Shown piece after piece: positions 22,991 to 33,158 of a stretch of 64,000 bases of DNA. Every line of letters begins with the position of its first letter. Positions within the stretch are counted from its first letter, which is position 1. A program made the position numbers and the translations under genes. Source of the stretch: Pratylenchus scribneri (Eukaryota; Nematoda; Chromadorea; Rhabditida; Pratylenchidae); the NCBI GenBank assembly GCA_030063045.1, contig JAQSEB010000147.1:744001-808000 (forward strand), written 5' to 3'. Below the pieces are notes generated by a model. The model made no database searches. It was not told the DNA's origin and saw only the letters and a program-made list of their open reading frames with translations.

Positions 22991-25900
22991 ATGTCCGCGC
23001 CGATCCAAACCAAAATCATCCACGCACTGAAAGCGTTCGCCCTGACCAAGAAGGTCGAAGATCTTGGCTACAAGCCAGACGAAAATAAATCCAACTTCGA
23101 GAATCTCGCATTGTTCCAAGCGGCCCATGAAGTGGCTATGGATCAGATCAAGATCATGCAAACAATGCTGGATGACATCAGCACCGCCCTCAACCAGTTT
23201 ACGGATTTAACCCGGAAACTGGGCGCAAATTCGGATCCCGAGAATGAGCTTTTCGCCGCTTTCACCAAAAAGTCAAAAATAGATGAATCAGTTGCAGCCG
23301 CATATGAAAAACTGGCACGAGTCCAGGAAGTTGAACATGATTTGACCGCACAGATCAAAATCTACACTTCGAAAGTGCAAAGAGAAGAAAGAGCCGAACA
23401 ATTGGCTCATGCACAAGCAATGGCAGCCACAATCCCAGCAGGTGCGGCACCAGCCCAGGCACCAGCAGCACAACCATCATTCGGCACGCTCTATGCCCTT
23501 CCAACCCTTCACATCCGTCCATTCAAGGGCGACCGCCGGACCTGGCCCGAATTCTATGAAAGTTTTCGCAATGCTGCGAATTCCAGATCCGGAACAGCTG
23601 CGGACAAACTCAACCTGCTCCGCTCTCTGTTGGAAGGCGAGCCCAAGGCACTCATTTCCGGCTTCCGCCTAGAGGACAAAAATTACACAGCTGCCATGGA
23701 CCTTCTTCGGGACACCTATGGCGATGAGAAAAGCTATGTCCGAACATTGCATGCCGAATTGAGCAATTTGCCAAGGGCTGACAATCTTTCTCGCACCCAC
23801 TCTCTTCTGCTTGAACTGGAACGAATCACCAGGGAACTTCGAACCATGGGAGAAGACGTCGAATCTCCCATGGTGCATCTCTCACTCGAGAAGAAACTGA
23901 ACCCGGCTTTCCTTCGGACAATCCTCATCAAGAAAGCTGAAAGCCCCGATGACTGGAACACGACAAAGTTCCTGCAGACTCTAAATGATGCGGTCCGCCG
24001 CGAGTCTAACATTCGGGAGGTCATGGATGAATATGGCCATCAACAAAAGGGAGCAAACAAGCGCCCTCAACAATCATCAAATCCGCGGCGAAGCGGACCA
24101 GGCATCCAACCCAAAGGCAGAGAGCACACATTCATCAACGCATCGGTGGACGCACCACCAACCAACAAGCCTAGGGGCAAAGGCAAGCCCAAAGGCACAC
24201 GCCAAATCTCGGCACCAAACCCGAAGCCGTCGCAAAGTCCTGCAACACAACCAACAATGCCGTGCGTGTTTTGCGGACAGCTTCACTGGCAAGACAAATG
24301 CCAACGCTTCAGCACTGTCTCACAACGAAAAGAAGTGCTGCGGAGCAAGAACCTTTGCTTCAAATGCATGCGGGGTGGGCACTCGTCCAGAGAATGCCCT
24401 CGTCCGTCCCGCTGCTTCAAGTGCAAACAGGCACATCCAACTCCTCTCTGCCCCAACTCATCAATTCAATCAGTGGACTCAATCGTCCAACAGGATGCCA
24501 CGGCACAAGAGCCGAAACATTGTGCATGCGCTCAATCTCAAGAGCAACTCATCAACGCAAACTCACAAAGAGAACGCGCAGATCTCCTCTCATCAGCAGC
24601 AATCACAGGCAAAAAGGCACTGCTGATGACCACTGAGGCAACCATCTTCAATGTTGCCAACCCGCACAAATCCATGGTCGCATCAATCTTCATGGATCCC
24701 GGATCGCACCGCTCTTTCATCTCAGCCAAAGTAGCGGAACATCTTCAATTGCATGCACATGAACAGGAGAAATGCCTCCTCAGTTCATTTGGCGATCCAC
24801 AACCCCGATACTATCTCAGTGATCGGGTCAAGCTTGGTCTACTTTGCCACGACGGCGACAAAATGATCATCTCACTCAACAAAATGCAATTCATCGTCAA
24901 CCAAATGCCGATCGTAGACCTAAGCAACATCAACGAGGAACAATTACGCAAAAAGAAACTGGCACTGCCTGAAAAAGTTCAACAGCCAGACATTCTGCTC
25001 GGCATCGATCCCTGCAACGCACTGCAAATCCATGCTCTGGAGAAACTGCCCAGTGGTTTTATCCTCAGCCAAACTCGTTTGGGCAAAATCATCAGCGGCA
25101 CAGGACGAACACGTTCTGCATGGCCAACTCAACTCCAACCACAAATCACATTTTGTGGTGCGGCTTTCTCTGACAATGAACCGCCTGATCCATCGGATCA
25201 CGACCCGGAATGGGAAGGCGACTCGGATTCCGATGTCAGCCACTCATACAAACCACAAACACGCCCATTCCAACGAGGACCGCCAATTGAAGCAGGCACA
25301 ATGCATCATGGCCGACCACTCTTTGTCTCCCGACGGCCAGAACCCTGCATCAATCATCAATCGCCTCATCCATGTCAAATTTGTGCCCAAGAAGAAAATC
25401 AAGAAGGAGCTTGCATTCCTCCATTGACATCTGAATCGGATTCGGATTCAGACGAAAGTCAACCGCCTATTCGACGCCCAACTCCAGGATATCATTTCCT
25501 GTCGACTTTTCAAGGGCAACAAAACCGCAGAAATCCGCGGGAACCTCCAAGTTACTCCGATTCCAGTTCCGACTCATCGGAGGATGAACGTCCCTCGAAA
25601 CCAAAACCAAGCTACCAACTTCGATGCAAACTCCCTTCAAAATCTCCGAGTATAACTGATTCGCCTGATTCGTCAGACTCGGAGGATGATCAGCCTGGCA
25701 AGCTGAACCCATTTCTCGCTCATTTGCGCCAATTCCAAGTCGATCAAATCGATACAGTGGCTTCGACTCAACAAGCCACACGGCCTCCGAACAATCCCGC
25801 ACAAGGGGCCAACTCAACAGAATCCGCTGATCAAACTCAACTCATCACAGAAGCGGAATTGGCTTTGAATGATCGGATGGCTCAATACTTTTCATTGCAA

Positions 25901-28900
25901 GCCATTGGCCTTGATGATGCCACCGATCAACCTGACCAAGACGAGGTCATGCGCAACTTTCAGCGCAATCTCACATTCATTGATGGGCGTTACCAAGTCG
26001 CCCTCCCTTGGAACCATCGAGTGGCCGATCTACCCACGAATTATCGCCAAGCAAGAGCTCGACTCCAAGGCACTCTGCGCAAAGTGCGCAAACTCAACCT
26101 CACCGATCAATACCATGCGATCATCACTGATCAACTCGAAAAAGGTGTGATCGAACGCGTGATGGACCCAAAGAAAGTAGTTGGCCCAGTCCACTATCTT
26201 CCCCACCGCGTTGTGATTCGGGAAGACAAAGCCACAACGAAAATCCGAATTACCATGGATGCCAGCGCCAAACCAGCTTCAATTCCTGGCGCACCATCAC
26301 TCAATGACTGTCTTCACACCGGCCCACTTCTCCTCACGGATCTCATTGGCATTCTCCTACGCTTCCGTCAAATGGAACGCGTCCTTTTGGCCGACATTGA
26401 AAAGGCCTTTCTCCAATTGGGTGTTCGTCTCCAGGATCGAGACGCAACTCGATTCCTGTGGCTTGATGACCCCTTCAATGCTGATTTGGATCGCCCTGAA
26501 ACCTGGTCGATCATCATCTACCGCTTCTGCCGTGTTTCATTTGGACTAACCGTCAGTCCATTCCTCCTGAATGCCACCGTTAGGGAGCATCTTTCCCTTT
26601 CGGATTCCGATGTGGCTCAACGCATTCAGAAGAACCTCTACGTCGACAATATCATGGTGGAAGTGAAGCCAAAGGAGAAAATGAATGCACTAGCTAATGA
26701 AATCCAACAACTCTTCAATACCGGTGGAATGAAACTTCAAGAATTCTTCTCCAGCGAACCGGTTCAACTCACATCTGCCGAGCCTCCTTTACCAGAAGGC
26801 TGGCTAGCCAAGGATATGCAACAAACCAAGGTCCTTGGCATCAAATGGATTCCAACAAGCAACGAGCTGGAATTCCAATTCCCGCAATTCACTGGTCCCT
26901 TCACCAAGCGGCAAGTCCTCTCAATCATTGCCCAAATCTACGACCCGCTTGGTCTGCTGTCGCCTTGTCTTTTAATGGCGAAGCAATTCCTTCGAACTCT
27001 TCATGAAGCAAATCTCCAATGGGACCAGGAATTACCAGCGGAATCGCAGGACACATGGAAAGACATTTTGCAATCATGGGAACACAAAGGACAATCAGTG
27101 ATTCTCAGCTTCCCTCGCTACATTTGTACGGCTGAACACGTCGAGTACCATTGTTTTGTCGATGCATCCGGCATCGGTCTCGGTGTTGCCGTCTACCAAC
27201 GATCAAGGGTCGATCCGCATATGCGAGTCAACTTTTCACCGCAATACGAATGCAACCTCATCTTCGCAAAGGCTCTGCTGAAGCCATCAACCCTTTCGAA
27301 AAAGGAGGGTTCAACACCAAAAATGGAATTGCAATCGCTGGCTTTGGGAGCCAAAATCATCAAGTACATTCAAAAACAATTGAATGTCACCAACAACAGC
27401 ACAATTACTTTATGGACAGACAGCCAATGTTCCATTGATTGGCTCAAACGTGTCAAGAAATACGAGCGATTCATCGATAATCGCCTAAAAGTCATTCGAG
27501 AATGCTTCGTTGACGTCAAACATGTCGACGGAACACAAAATCCTGCTGATCGAGCATCTCGAGGACTCACTCCAGCTCTGCTTTCCGTCAGTCGATTATG
27601 GAAACATGGCCCAGAATGGCTTTCCTGGTCAGAAAGTCGATGGCCCGAACCCAAAGCAATTTACTACACCGGATCAGAGATCTATGAGGATCAGGAAGCT
27701 GAAGCAACCTTTGAGATGACCAACCCAGTCACAGAAGTCATCACTCATCAATCCGTCATCGACTCGACACGATTCAGTCAATGGCGAAGGCTCAAAGCCT
27801 CAACCGTCTATTTCTTCCGCTTCATTCGTCAAATTTCATCAGCTTCAAGCGCCAAATTCGTTGCTCCAATCTTCAAACACATTGCTAAAACCATGCAATG
27901 GACCGAAATCCTTACAGCCAAGGAACTGAAATTGGCTGAGCGCTTTCTCATCGTGCAAGCGCAAAATGAATGGCCTCCAACAGAAAGCCAAAAACGCGAT
28001 TTACGGCTTTATCTCGATGGCCCACCAGGCCTTGGACTTTGGCGCTGCGCAGGAAGACTGAATGAAGCAAACATCAGTCAATCCGCCAAAAACCCGATCC
28101 TGCTTCCGCCAAAAGCATGGATCACAAAACTGCTCATCATGGACTCTCATCGCAAAAATAACCATGTTTTGGGCAAAATTCATTTGGGAATCCTACGACA
28201 AAAGTACTGGATCCCACAAGGGCGCCGAACCATCGAACAACTCGTCTATTCACCAACAATTGGATGCTTTGAATGCCGCCGATCCCGCGCGGCTCCATAC
28301 ACAGTTCCAGAGGCGCCCGATCTTCCAAAGGAACGCGTAGCAGAAATACGCCCATTCGCCTACACAGGCGTTGATTATTTTGGCCCAATGAAGGCCAAAA
28401 CCGCCGATGGCACCATCAAAGTCTACGTTGCCTTGTTCACCTGCCTGACCATCCGCGCAATCCATTTGGAAGTCGCCGATGACTATTCTGTCGCAGCCTT
28501 CCTTCAAACTTTCCGCCGATTCGTCTCGAGACGAGGCATTCCGATCACAATGTTCTCGGACAACGGCACGAACTTCGTCCTTGGCTCCAAGGTCATTCAA
28601 GACCGTTGGAGAAACGTCCTCAGCACCAAAGAAGTTCAGCAATCCATCGCCCTTCGGGGAATCAATTGGAAATGGACCACTCCCCATGCTCCCTGGAAAG
28701 GAGGCGCATGGGAACGAATGGTCGGCATCACAAAGAATGCCCTGAAGCGCACCATTGGCCGTGCACTTCTCACTCAAACTGAACTCTCCACACTCCTCTG
28801 CGAGATCGAAGCGGTGATCAATTCTCGGCCTCTGACTTTCCAATCGGAAAAGGAACCGATGCAGGCCCTTCGTCCAATCGACTTTTTGCTTCCTGCCGGT

Positions 28901-29254
28901 GCCCAAGACGTTGAACTGGGACCGCCAGGCTTTGACGAGGATCCAAACGATCCCGACTTTAATCCGCAACAGGACGGCCGATCAAAACTCATCACTCAAT
29001 TCAACAAAAGTCTCGGCCGCATCAACAAATTCCGCCAAATCTGGCGAGATGAGTATCTTCTGTCCCTTCGTGAAAGGGATCGATCGAAACCCACTTCCGG
29101 CCAATCGCCACGCATCGGCGATGTGGTTTTGATCGAAGACGATTCAGCACCACGATCACTCTGGGAACTCGGCATCATCACACATGGTCCAACGACGAAA
29201 GCGCACGCACAGCACGCGTCCAAAAATATGGGAGAATATTTACGAGGGCCATAA
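22991..29254 (+). CDS. BEL/Pao gag-pol polyprotein
   Basis: The ATG at 22991 was preferred because the upstream in-frame codons belong to the nested DNA element. The order is: a gag region (residues 1-420); three zinc knuckles at about 425-485 (one C-x2-C-x4-H-x4-C and two with x3 spacing); an aspartic protease with DPGS near 571 (family A17); a Glu/Asp/Ser-rich linker; reverse transcriptase at about 1070-1260 with YVDN in place of the usual YVDD; RNase H (VDASG near 1386, WTDSQ near 1474); an integrase HHCC finger at about 1716-1760; and an integrase D-D-E core near 1794, 1856 and 1907. A DUF5641-type C-terminal region begins but is cut short by a stop; its expected continuation is seen in the next frame. 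The protein acts in cytoplasmic particles and then the nucleus to copy and insert the element. Confidence 0.93.
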   Translation: MSAPIQTKIIHALKAFALTKKVEDLGYKPDENKSNFENLALFQAAHEVAMDQIKIMQTMLDDISTALNQFTDLTRKLGANSDPENELFAAFTKKSKIDESVAAAYEKLARVQEVEHDLTAQIKIYTSKVQREERAEQLAHAQAMAATIPAGAAPAQAPAAQPSFGTLYALPTLHIRPFKGDRRTWPEFYESFRNAANSRSGTAADKLNLLRSLLEGEPKALISGFRLEDKNYTAAMDLLRDTYGDEKSYVRTLHAELSNLPRADNLSRTHSLLLELERITRELRTMGEDVESPMVHLSLEKKLNPAFLRTILIKKAESPDDWNTTKFLQTLNDAVRRESNIREVMDEYGHQQKGANKRPQQSSNPRRSGPGIQPKGREHTFINASVDAPPTNKPRGKGKPKGTRQISAPNPKPSQSPATQPTMPCVFCGQLHWQDKCQRFSTVSQRKEVLRSKNLCFKCMRGGHSSRECPRPSRCFKCKQAHPTPLCPNSSIQSVDSIVQQDATAQEPKHCACAQSQEQLINANSQRERADLLSSAAITGKKALLMTTEATIFNVANPHKSMVASIFMDPGSHRSFISAKVAEHLQLHAHEQEKCLLSSFGDPQPRYYLSDRVKLGLLCHDGDKMIISLNKMQFIVNQMPIVDLSNINEEQLRKKKLALPEKVQQPDILLGIDPCNALQIHALEKLPSGFILSQTRLGKIISGTGRTRSAWPTQLQPQITFCGAAFSDNEPPDPSDHDPEWEGDSDSDVSHSYKPQTRPFQRGPPIEAGTMHHGRPLFVSRRPEPCINHQSPHPCQICAQEENQEGACIPPLTSESDSDSDESQPPIRRPTPGYHFLSTFQGQQNRRNPREPPSYSDSSSDSSEDERPSKPKPSYQLRCKLPSKSPSITDSPDSSDSEDDQPGKLNPFLAHLRQFQVDQIDTVASTQQATRPPNNPAQGANSTESADQTQLITEAELALNDRMAQYFSLQAIGLDDATDQPDQDEVMRNFQRNLTFIDGRYQVALPWNHRVADLPTNYRQARARLQGTLRKVRKLNLTDQYHAIITDQLEKGVIERVMDPKKVVGPVHYLPHRVVIREDKATTKIRITMDASAKPASIPGAPSLNDCLHTGPLLLTDLIGILLRFRQMERVLLADIEKAFLQLGVRLQDRDATRFLWLDDPFNADLDRPETWSIIIYRFCRVSFGLTVSPFLLNATVREHLSLSDSDVAQRIQKNLYVDNIMVEVKPKEKMNALANEIQQLFNTGGMKLQEFFSSEPVQLTSAEPPLPEGWLAKDMQQTKVLGIKWIPTSNELEFQFPQFTGPFTKRQVLSIIAQIYDPLGLLSPCLLMAKQFLRTLHEANLQWDQELPAESQDTWKDILQSWEHKGQSVILSFPRYICTAEHVEYHCFVDASGIGLGVAVYQRSRVDPHMRVNFSPQYECNLIFAKALLKPSTLSKKEGSTPKMELQSLALGAKIIKYIQKQLNVTNNSTITLWTDSQCSIDWLKRVKKYERFIDNRLKVIRECFVDVKHVDGTQNPADRASRGLTPALLSVSRLWKHGPEWLSWSESRWPEPKAIYYTGSEIYEDQEAEATFEMTNPVTEVITHQSVIDSTRFSQWRRLKASTVYFFRFIRQISSASSAKFVAPIFKHIAKTMQWTEILTAKELKLAERFLIVQAQNEWPPTESQKRDLRLYLDGPPGLGLWRCAGRLNEANISQSAKNPILLPPKAWITKLLIMDSHRKNNHVLGKIHLGILRQKYWIPQGRRTIEQLVYSPTIGCFECRRSRAAPYTVPEAPDLPKERVAEIRPFAYTGVDYFGPMKAKTADGTIKVYVALFTCLTIRAIHLEVADDYSVAAFLQTFRRFVSRRGIPITMFSDNGTNFVLGSKVIQDRWRNVLSTKEVQQSIALRGINWKWTTPHAPWKGGAWERMVGITKNALKRTIGRALLTQTELSTLLCEIEAVINSRPLTFQSEKEPMQALRPIDFLLPAGAQDVELGPPGFDEDPNDPDFNPQQDGRSKLITQFNKSLGRINKFRQIWRDEYLLSLRERDRSKPTSGQSPRIGDVVLIEDDSAPRSLWELGIITHGPTTKAHAQHASKNMGEYLRGP

Positions 29255-29289
29255 ACCAACTGTTCCCCATTGAGCAGATCAACGTCAAT

Positions 29290-32200
29290 ATGGACCAGGA
29301 CTTTCCGCCAATGCCCACCTTGTCCGCCGAGATCATCAACCGCCTCAATGTTTTGACAATTCGTGGCCATGCACCCGCCGATTTCGAACCCGCTTTCTCC
29401 GACGAAGACGATGGAGGATGCCATGTTGAAATGGCCCCAAAGCTGGAAGCAGTGGTGTACGAAGACTTGCTCAAATACTGGAAAATGGGGGCCATTCAAT
29501 TCCAATCGGAACTCCAACGTCAACTTTTCATGGCCGACAAACGACTTGATCGAATCGGCGTGGATCCAAACCCGACGGCGGCCACATTGTTCAAAGAGTT
29601 CATGCGGACTCAAGAAGGAGAGGACGATGACAACTCCATGGACTCAGATGATGGGATCAGTATTGGTGACGTCGACGAATATGAACAACAATTCCCACGC
29701 TCCAGTCAACAAATCGGATTGCCTCCACCAATGGGAAGAATTCCCAAGAAGGCGGCTGATCGTCCTGCTTCGCCGCCCATTACGCACCGTCGCGTGTTAA
29801 AGGACTATGCTCCAACAAAACCGAAACCCAAAAGGCTGGCGGAATTGGCCCCTCCATCAATTCAACCCAAATCGCCATGGCTCTTTTCTGGGCTTGGAGT
29901 TCGGCGACGTTCTCGAACTCCTCCAAAGCTTCCTGCCAGAGCAGTTCACCCCAATCGATTGCCCCGCGAAATGATACCACGTGAATGGAAGCAACAAGAA
30001 CAACAACAAAAGCAATTACCCTGGCATCGGCGCGACCCGTCTCCCGTTCAACGGCGACACGCCTCTCCTGAACGGCGATGGCCACAATGTCCTAGACGGG
30101 AAACAACGCCAAGACGAAGGATCAGCCCACCAAGGGCAAATCGCCGCCGGGAAAGCCCACCAAGGATCATCCACCGCCGGATTGATCCGCCTTCAACTCA
30201 GCGTCGTCACCGAAGTCCAACTCCGGTTCAGCGTCATCGCACTCCTCCCCGGGCTCAGCAACGTCAACGCACCCCGGATGCACCTCGCCGACGACAGGTC
30301 AAGCTCCCGCGAGTTTTACCGCCCGGATGCACAAGGAGCAGATCTCCAATTCGACGTCGTCCGAAGGTACAAACCCAATCTACATCGTCGAGTAACCATA
30401 ATCCCCAATTACCCACAAACAGAGCCCGTAGGCCCAAAATTCGGCCTCCGTCCCCAGTTTCGTCCCTCTTCCTCTCCATCATCCTCATCTTTTGCTTCTG
30501 CGCATTGTCCTCAGCCTCTTCATCTTCCAATGAAAAGTCCTTCTCCGAATTGTCAATCCATGCTCCACCTTTTCATTGGCCATTTCTACAAAATCTCCAA
30601 AAACGAACCGATGCTCCAACTTCAACTACCCCATCGCCGTACCAGGACATCCTTTCAAATATGCGTGCAAACATGCCCAAAGGAGATGAGGAACGGAAGG
30701 ACCACATCAAAGTGCATGCCGAACATTTTTGGCAGCGCTATAATCAACTTCAACAAGGCCAACCTACAAGCACATTTGGACCACTCCCAACCACTTCTGT
30801 GGCCCAAACTTCTTCAACCACTTCTTTGACTCCAACTTGGTCAACAACTTTTTCAACGAGTTCATCTTCCACTTCCAAACCTTCAACGATGAAGACTACT
30901 CGTCGCACCACAACTTCGACCAGGCCAACCTCCACTTCAAAACGGTCTACCAAACCCACCACAATGACCACAACTACAACGGAAGCGACCACAATTTGGC
31001 ATGAAATCGTGCTCAGCAAAGAGGAACCAGAAACTCCCTACTTTCAAGGCCTTGGCCAAAAGGAAATGGTTCCAGAAGAGCCCATTGCCAAAAGCCGCAA
31101 GCAAAGCCGCGACGACTGGCCTTCTCTTACGCCCTCGGGCAAACCTGCACTCATTTGCTCCCATCGTGGTGGCACACTTTGGACATTGAAGCTGGGCGAT
31201 CAGTCACCCTTCTGCCAACCGCCTCCCAGCCTCACTGCCGTCTGGAAAAACGTCACAATCCACCTGTATGGCCAAATCATCAAGCCGAAGGAAATCACCA
31301 GTGCCTTCCATTGTTCAGCAAAACGACTGGCTGAAGAGCACTACACCAACTGGCTTGGCGATCCGATCAATCAGGACACGACCAAGGAAATGCTCGTGGT
31401 CGGACGTTCAGCATGCAGAAAAATGGCAGATCAAAAGAAGTGTGACTTCACCAATGATCAACTAACCAAGGAAGGCCCCAGCAAAGTCTGGAAAACGCAT
31501 CAAGTGCTCCAGAAGGACTTTCCTGGACGCTTTGCCAGCTTCTTCAGTGGCGCAGTTCCAACCGTCTCGATCAATTGCCTTCTTCAACCGGCCCCACTCT
31601 TCTTCCGGCCGCACAACTTGCAAATGATCTCTCCAATTCTGGAGGTTGCGGACTGCACATATTCCAGCGACTACTGCCTCCTCTCCGACAACTCCAGCCT
31701 CATCTGGGACTCCAATTGCCCTCAGGGCAAGTGCCATGGCTGCGACTACGAATTCCTGGAATTCATGCGAGGAGAAGCCACCAGTGCCACGGAATATGCC
31801 ACCGCCACATTCATCTCCAAAAGCCGTGAACAGGCACTCACCTTCAGCGCCAACGCCAAGACAGTGGTCGCCTGTGACGGCAACAAAATCGTCCTTTCTG
31901 ATCAAGGATTCGGAATCCTGATCGAGGATCTCCAGAAAATCCGGAACAACACAACAGCACGCCAACGACGACGCGTCGACGAGCAACAAATTGCCGCCCA
32001 ATTGACTGCCACTCAATTGGCCACCAGCCGATCCCTGGCTCAACTTTATCTCAAAGAATGCCAGAGAAACCAACGCAACGACAATCCCACTTTGCAAGCT
32101 CGTCAACTCCTTCAAAATGACTTCGTCATGGCTCGATGGATCAGCGAATCCGCCATCGAAGTCTTCGGTTGTGCACCAATCGAGCTCAAGGACATTGCGC

Positions 32201-33138
32201 TTCGTTCATCCAAGGCCTGCTACCTGTTCATCCCAGTCAGCATCCGCATCAAGGATCACAAATATGATGCCTTCTTGGATCCAATCCTCCGAATTGTTGC
32301 TGCCAATGCATCAATTGCTGACTGCGGGATCTTCCGGATCCATTATCTTGAGACCCAGCCTGGCAACTGGCTTAAGATCGACACTTCGAATGGCATTTCG
32401 ACGCCTATGGACAACAGCTGCATGCATGAACTTCACGAATCACTTTCGGAGAAGCTTGGCCATGACATGCATCTTCAACCCATCATCTTCCATGACTGGC
32501 AACTCCACAACTCGTCGGACTTTGCCATCTTCGCGCACATCAGCGAGTTCACTCGCTACCAAGCCTGGAAGGAAGACCGAGAAAGCAGCCCACAAGCCCG
32601 TGCCGACTCCATCAATGCCACTCCGGGAGGAGTCAAAGGATTCATCGAGCAATGGATCCATGATTTCATCGAATCCCTCGTCCGTCGATGGATCATCATC
32701 TCCTGCTTCTGGGCCAGCTTCCTGTGTCTGCGCGACTTCCTCCTGCCGATTCTTCTGGCCTATCTCTTTGGTCCTGTCTGGTACACCTTCCGAGGAATGA
32801 TTGGAATGCCTGCCCAAGCTCCCCCGACAAGGCCCCCACTCAAAAGCTTCCTCCAAGGAACCCATGCCCGTCATGCCCGACGATCAAGACAGAGAAAGGC
32901 CCCCCGACAACAGGACAACGACGACAAATTGATCGAAGAAGAACCGGCACACATCCCGCTTGCCACATTACCCAGCCGTTCATTGACCCTCAGTGGCGGA
33001 TCAACTGATCGATCATCTCCCCGGATCATGCTCAGCACCAAGGCCCTGCGTGCCCAATTCAAGTCAAACAAGAGCGATCCCGACCTGCGTGGTGATCAAC
33101 CGTTCAGTGCTGCCCGACCCATCCGGCTGCCGGAATGA
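29290..33138 (+). CDS. Env-like ORF of the BEL/Pao element
   Basis: A 1282-codon frame, displaced by -1 from gag-pol, starts 35 bp after its stop and stays open upstream into the DUF5641 region. Residues about 230-370 are Arg/Pro/Ser-rich. A hydrophobic signal-like segment lies near 390-412, a Thr/Ser-rich mucin-like stretch near 500-570, a Cys-containing ectodomain near 610-1110, and a hydrophobic anchor near 1133-1167 with a basic tail. This is the layout of an envelope glycoprotein, as seen in some nematode and insect BEL/Pao elements. Which viral glycoprotein family it derives from cannot be said from the sequence alone. No break is seen inside the frame. Confidence 0.75.
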   Translation: MDQDFPPMPTLSAEIINRLNVLTIRGHAPADFEPAFSDEDDGGCHVEMAPKLEAVVYEDLLKYWKMGAIQFQSELQRQLFMADKRLDRIGVDPNPTAATLFKEFMRTQEGEDDDNSMDSDDGISIGDVDEYEQQFPRSSQQIGLPPPMGRIPKKAADRPASPPITHRRVLKDYAPTKPKPKRLAELAPPSIQPKSPWLFSGLGVRRRSRTPPKLPARAVHPNRLPREMIPREWKQQEQQQKQLPWHRRDPSPVQRRHASPERRWPQCPRRETTPRRRISPPRANRRRESPPRIIHRRIDPPSTQRRHRSPTPVQRHRTPPRAQQRQRTPDAPRRRQVKLPRVLPPGCTRSRSPIRRRPKVQTQSTSSSNHNPQLPTNRARRPKIRPPSPVSSLFLSIILIFCFCALSSASSSSNEKSFSELSIHAPPFHWPFLQNLQKRTDAPTSTTPSPYQDILSNMRANMPKGDEERKDHIKVHAEHFWQRYNQLQQGQPTSTFGPLPTTSVAQTSSTTSLTPTWSTTFSTSSSSTSKPSTMKTTRRTTTSTRPTSTSKRSTKPTTMTTTTTEATTIWHEIVLSKEEPETPYFQGLGQKEMVPEEPIAKSRKQSRDDWPSLTPSGKPALICSHRGGTLWTLKLGDQSPFCQPPPSLTAVWKNVTIHLYGQIIKPKEITSAFHCSAKRLAEEHYTNWLGDPINQDTTKEMLVVGRSACRKMADQKKCDFTNDQLTKEGPSKVWKTHQVLQKDFPGRFASFFSGAVPTVSINCLLQPAPLFFRPHNLQMISPILEVADCTYSSDYCLLSDNSSLIWDSNCPQGKCHGCDYEFLEFMRGEATSATEYATATFISKSREQALTFSANAKTVVACDGNKIVLSDQGFGILIEDLQKIRNNTTARQRRRVDEQQIAAQLTATQLATSRSLAQLYLKECQRNQRNDNPTLQARQLLQNDFVMARWISESAIEVFGCAPIELKDIALRSSKACYLFIPVSIRIKDHKYDAFLDPILRIVAANASIADCGIFRIHYLETQPGNWLKIDTSNGISTPMDNSCMHELHESLSEKLGHDMHLQPIIFHDWQLHNSSDFAIFAHISEFTRYQAWKEDRESSPQARADSINATPGGVKGFIEQWIHDFIESLVRRWIIISCFWASFLCLRDFLLPILLAYLFGPVWYTFRGMIGMPAQAPPTRPPLKSFLQGTHARHARRSRQRKAPRQQDNDDKLIEEEPAHIPLATLPSRSLTLSGGSTDRSSPRIMLSTKALRAQFKSNKSDPDLRGDQPFSAARPIRLPE

Positions 33139-33158
33139 GGACGTTCTTCGGCCGGGAA

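Noticed and set aside
24077..25243. Several open frames on both strands within gag-pol
   Set aside because: Shadows of the 2087-codon ORF; no domain or start context.
28250..28969. Long minus-strand open frame (239 codons)
   Set aside because: It lies antisense inside the integrase part of gag-pol and arises from the GC-richer coding sequence there.
29981..30829. Overlapping 282-codon plus-strand frame
   Set aside because: Out-of-frame shadow of the Arg/Pro-rich part of the env-like ORF.
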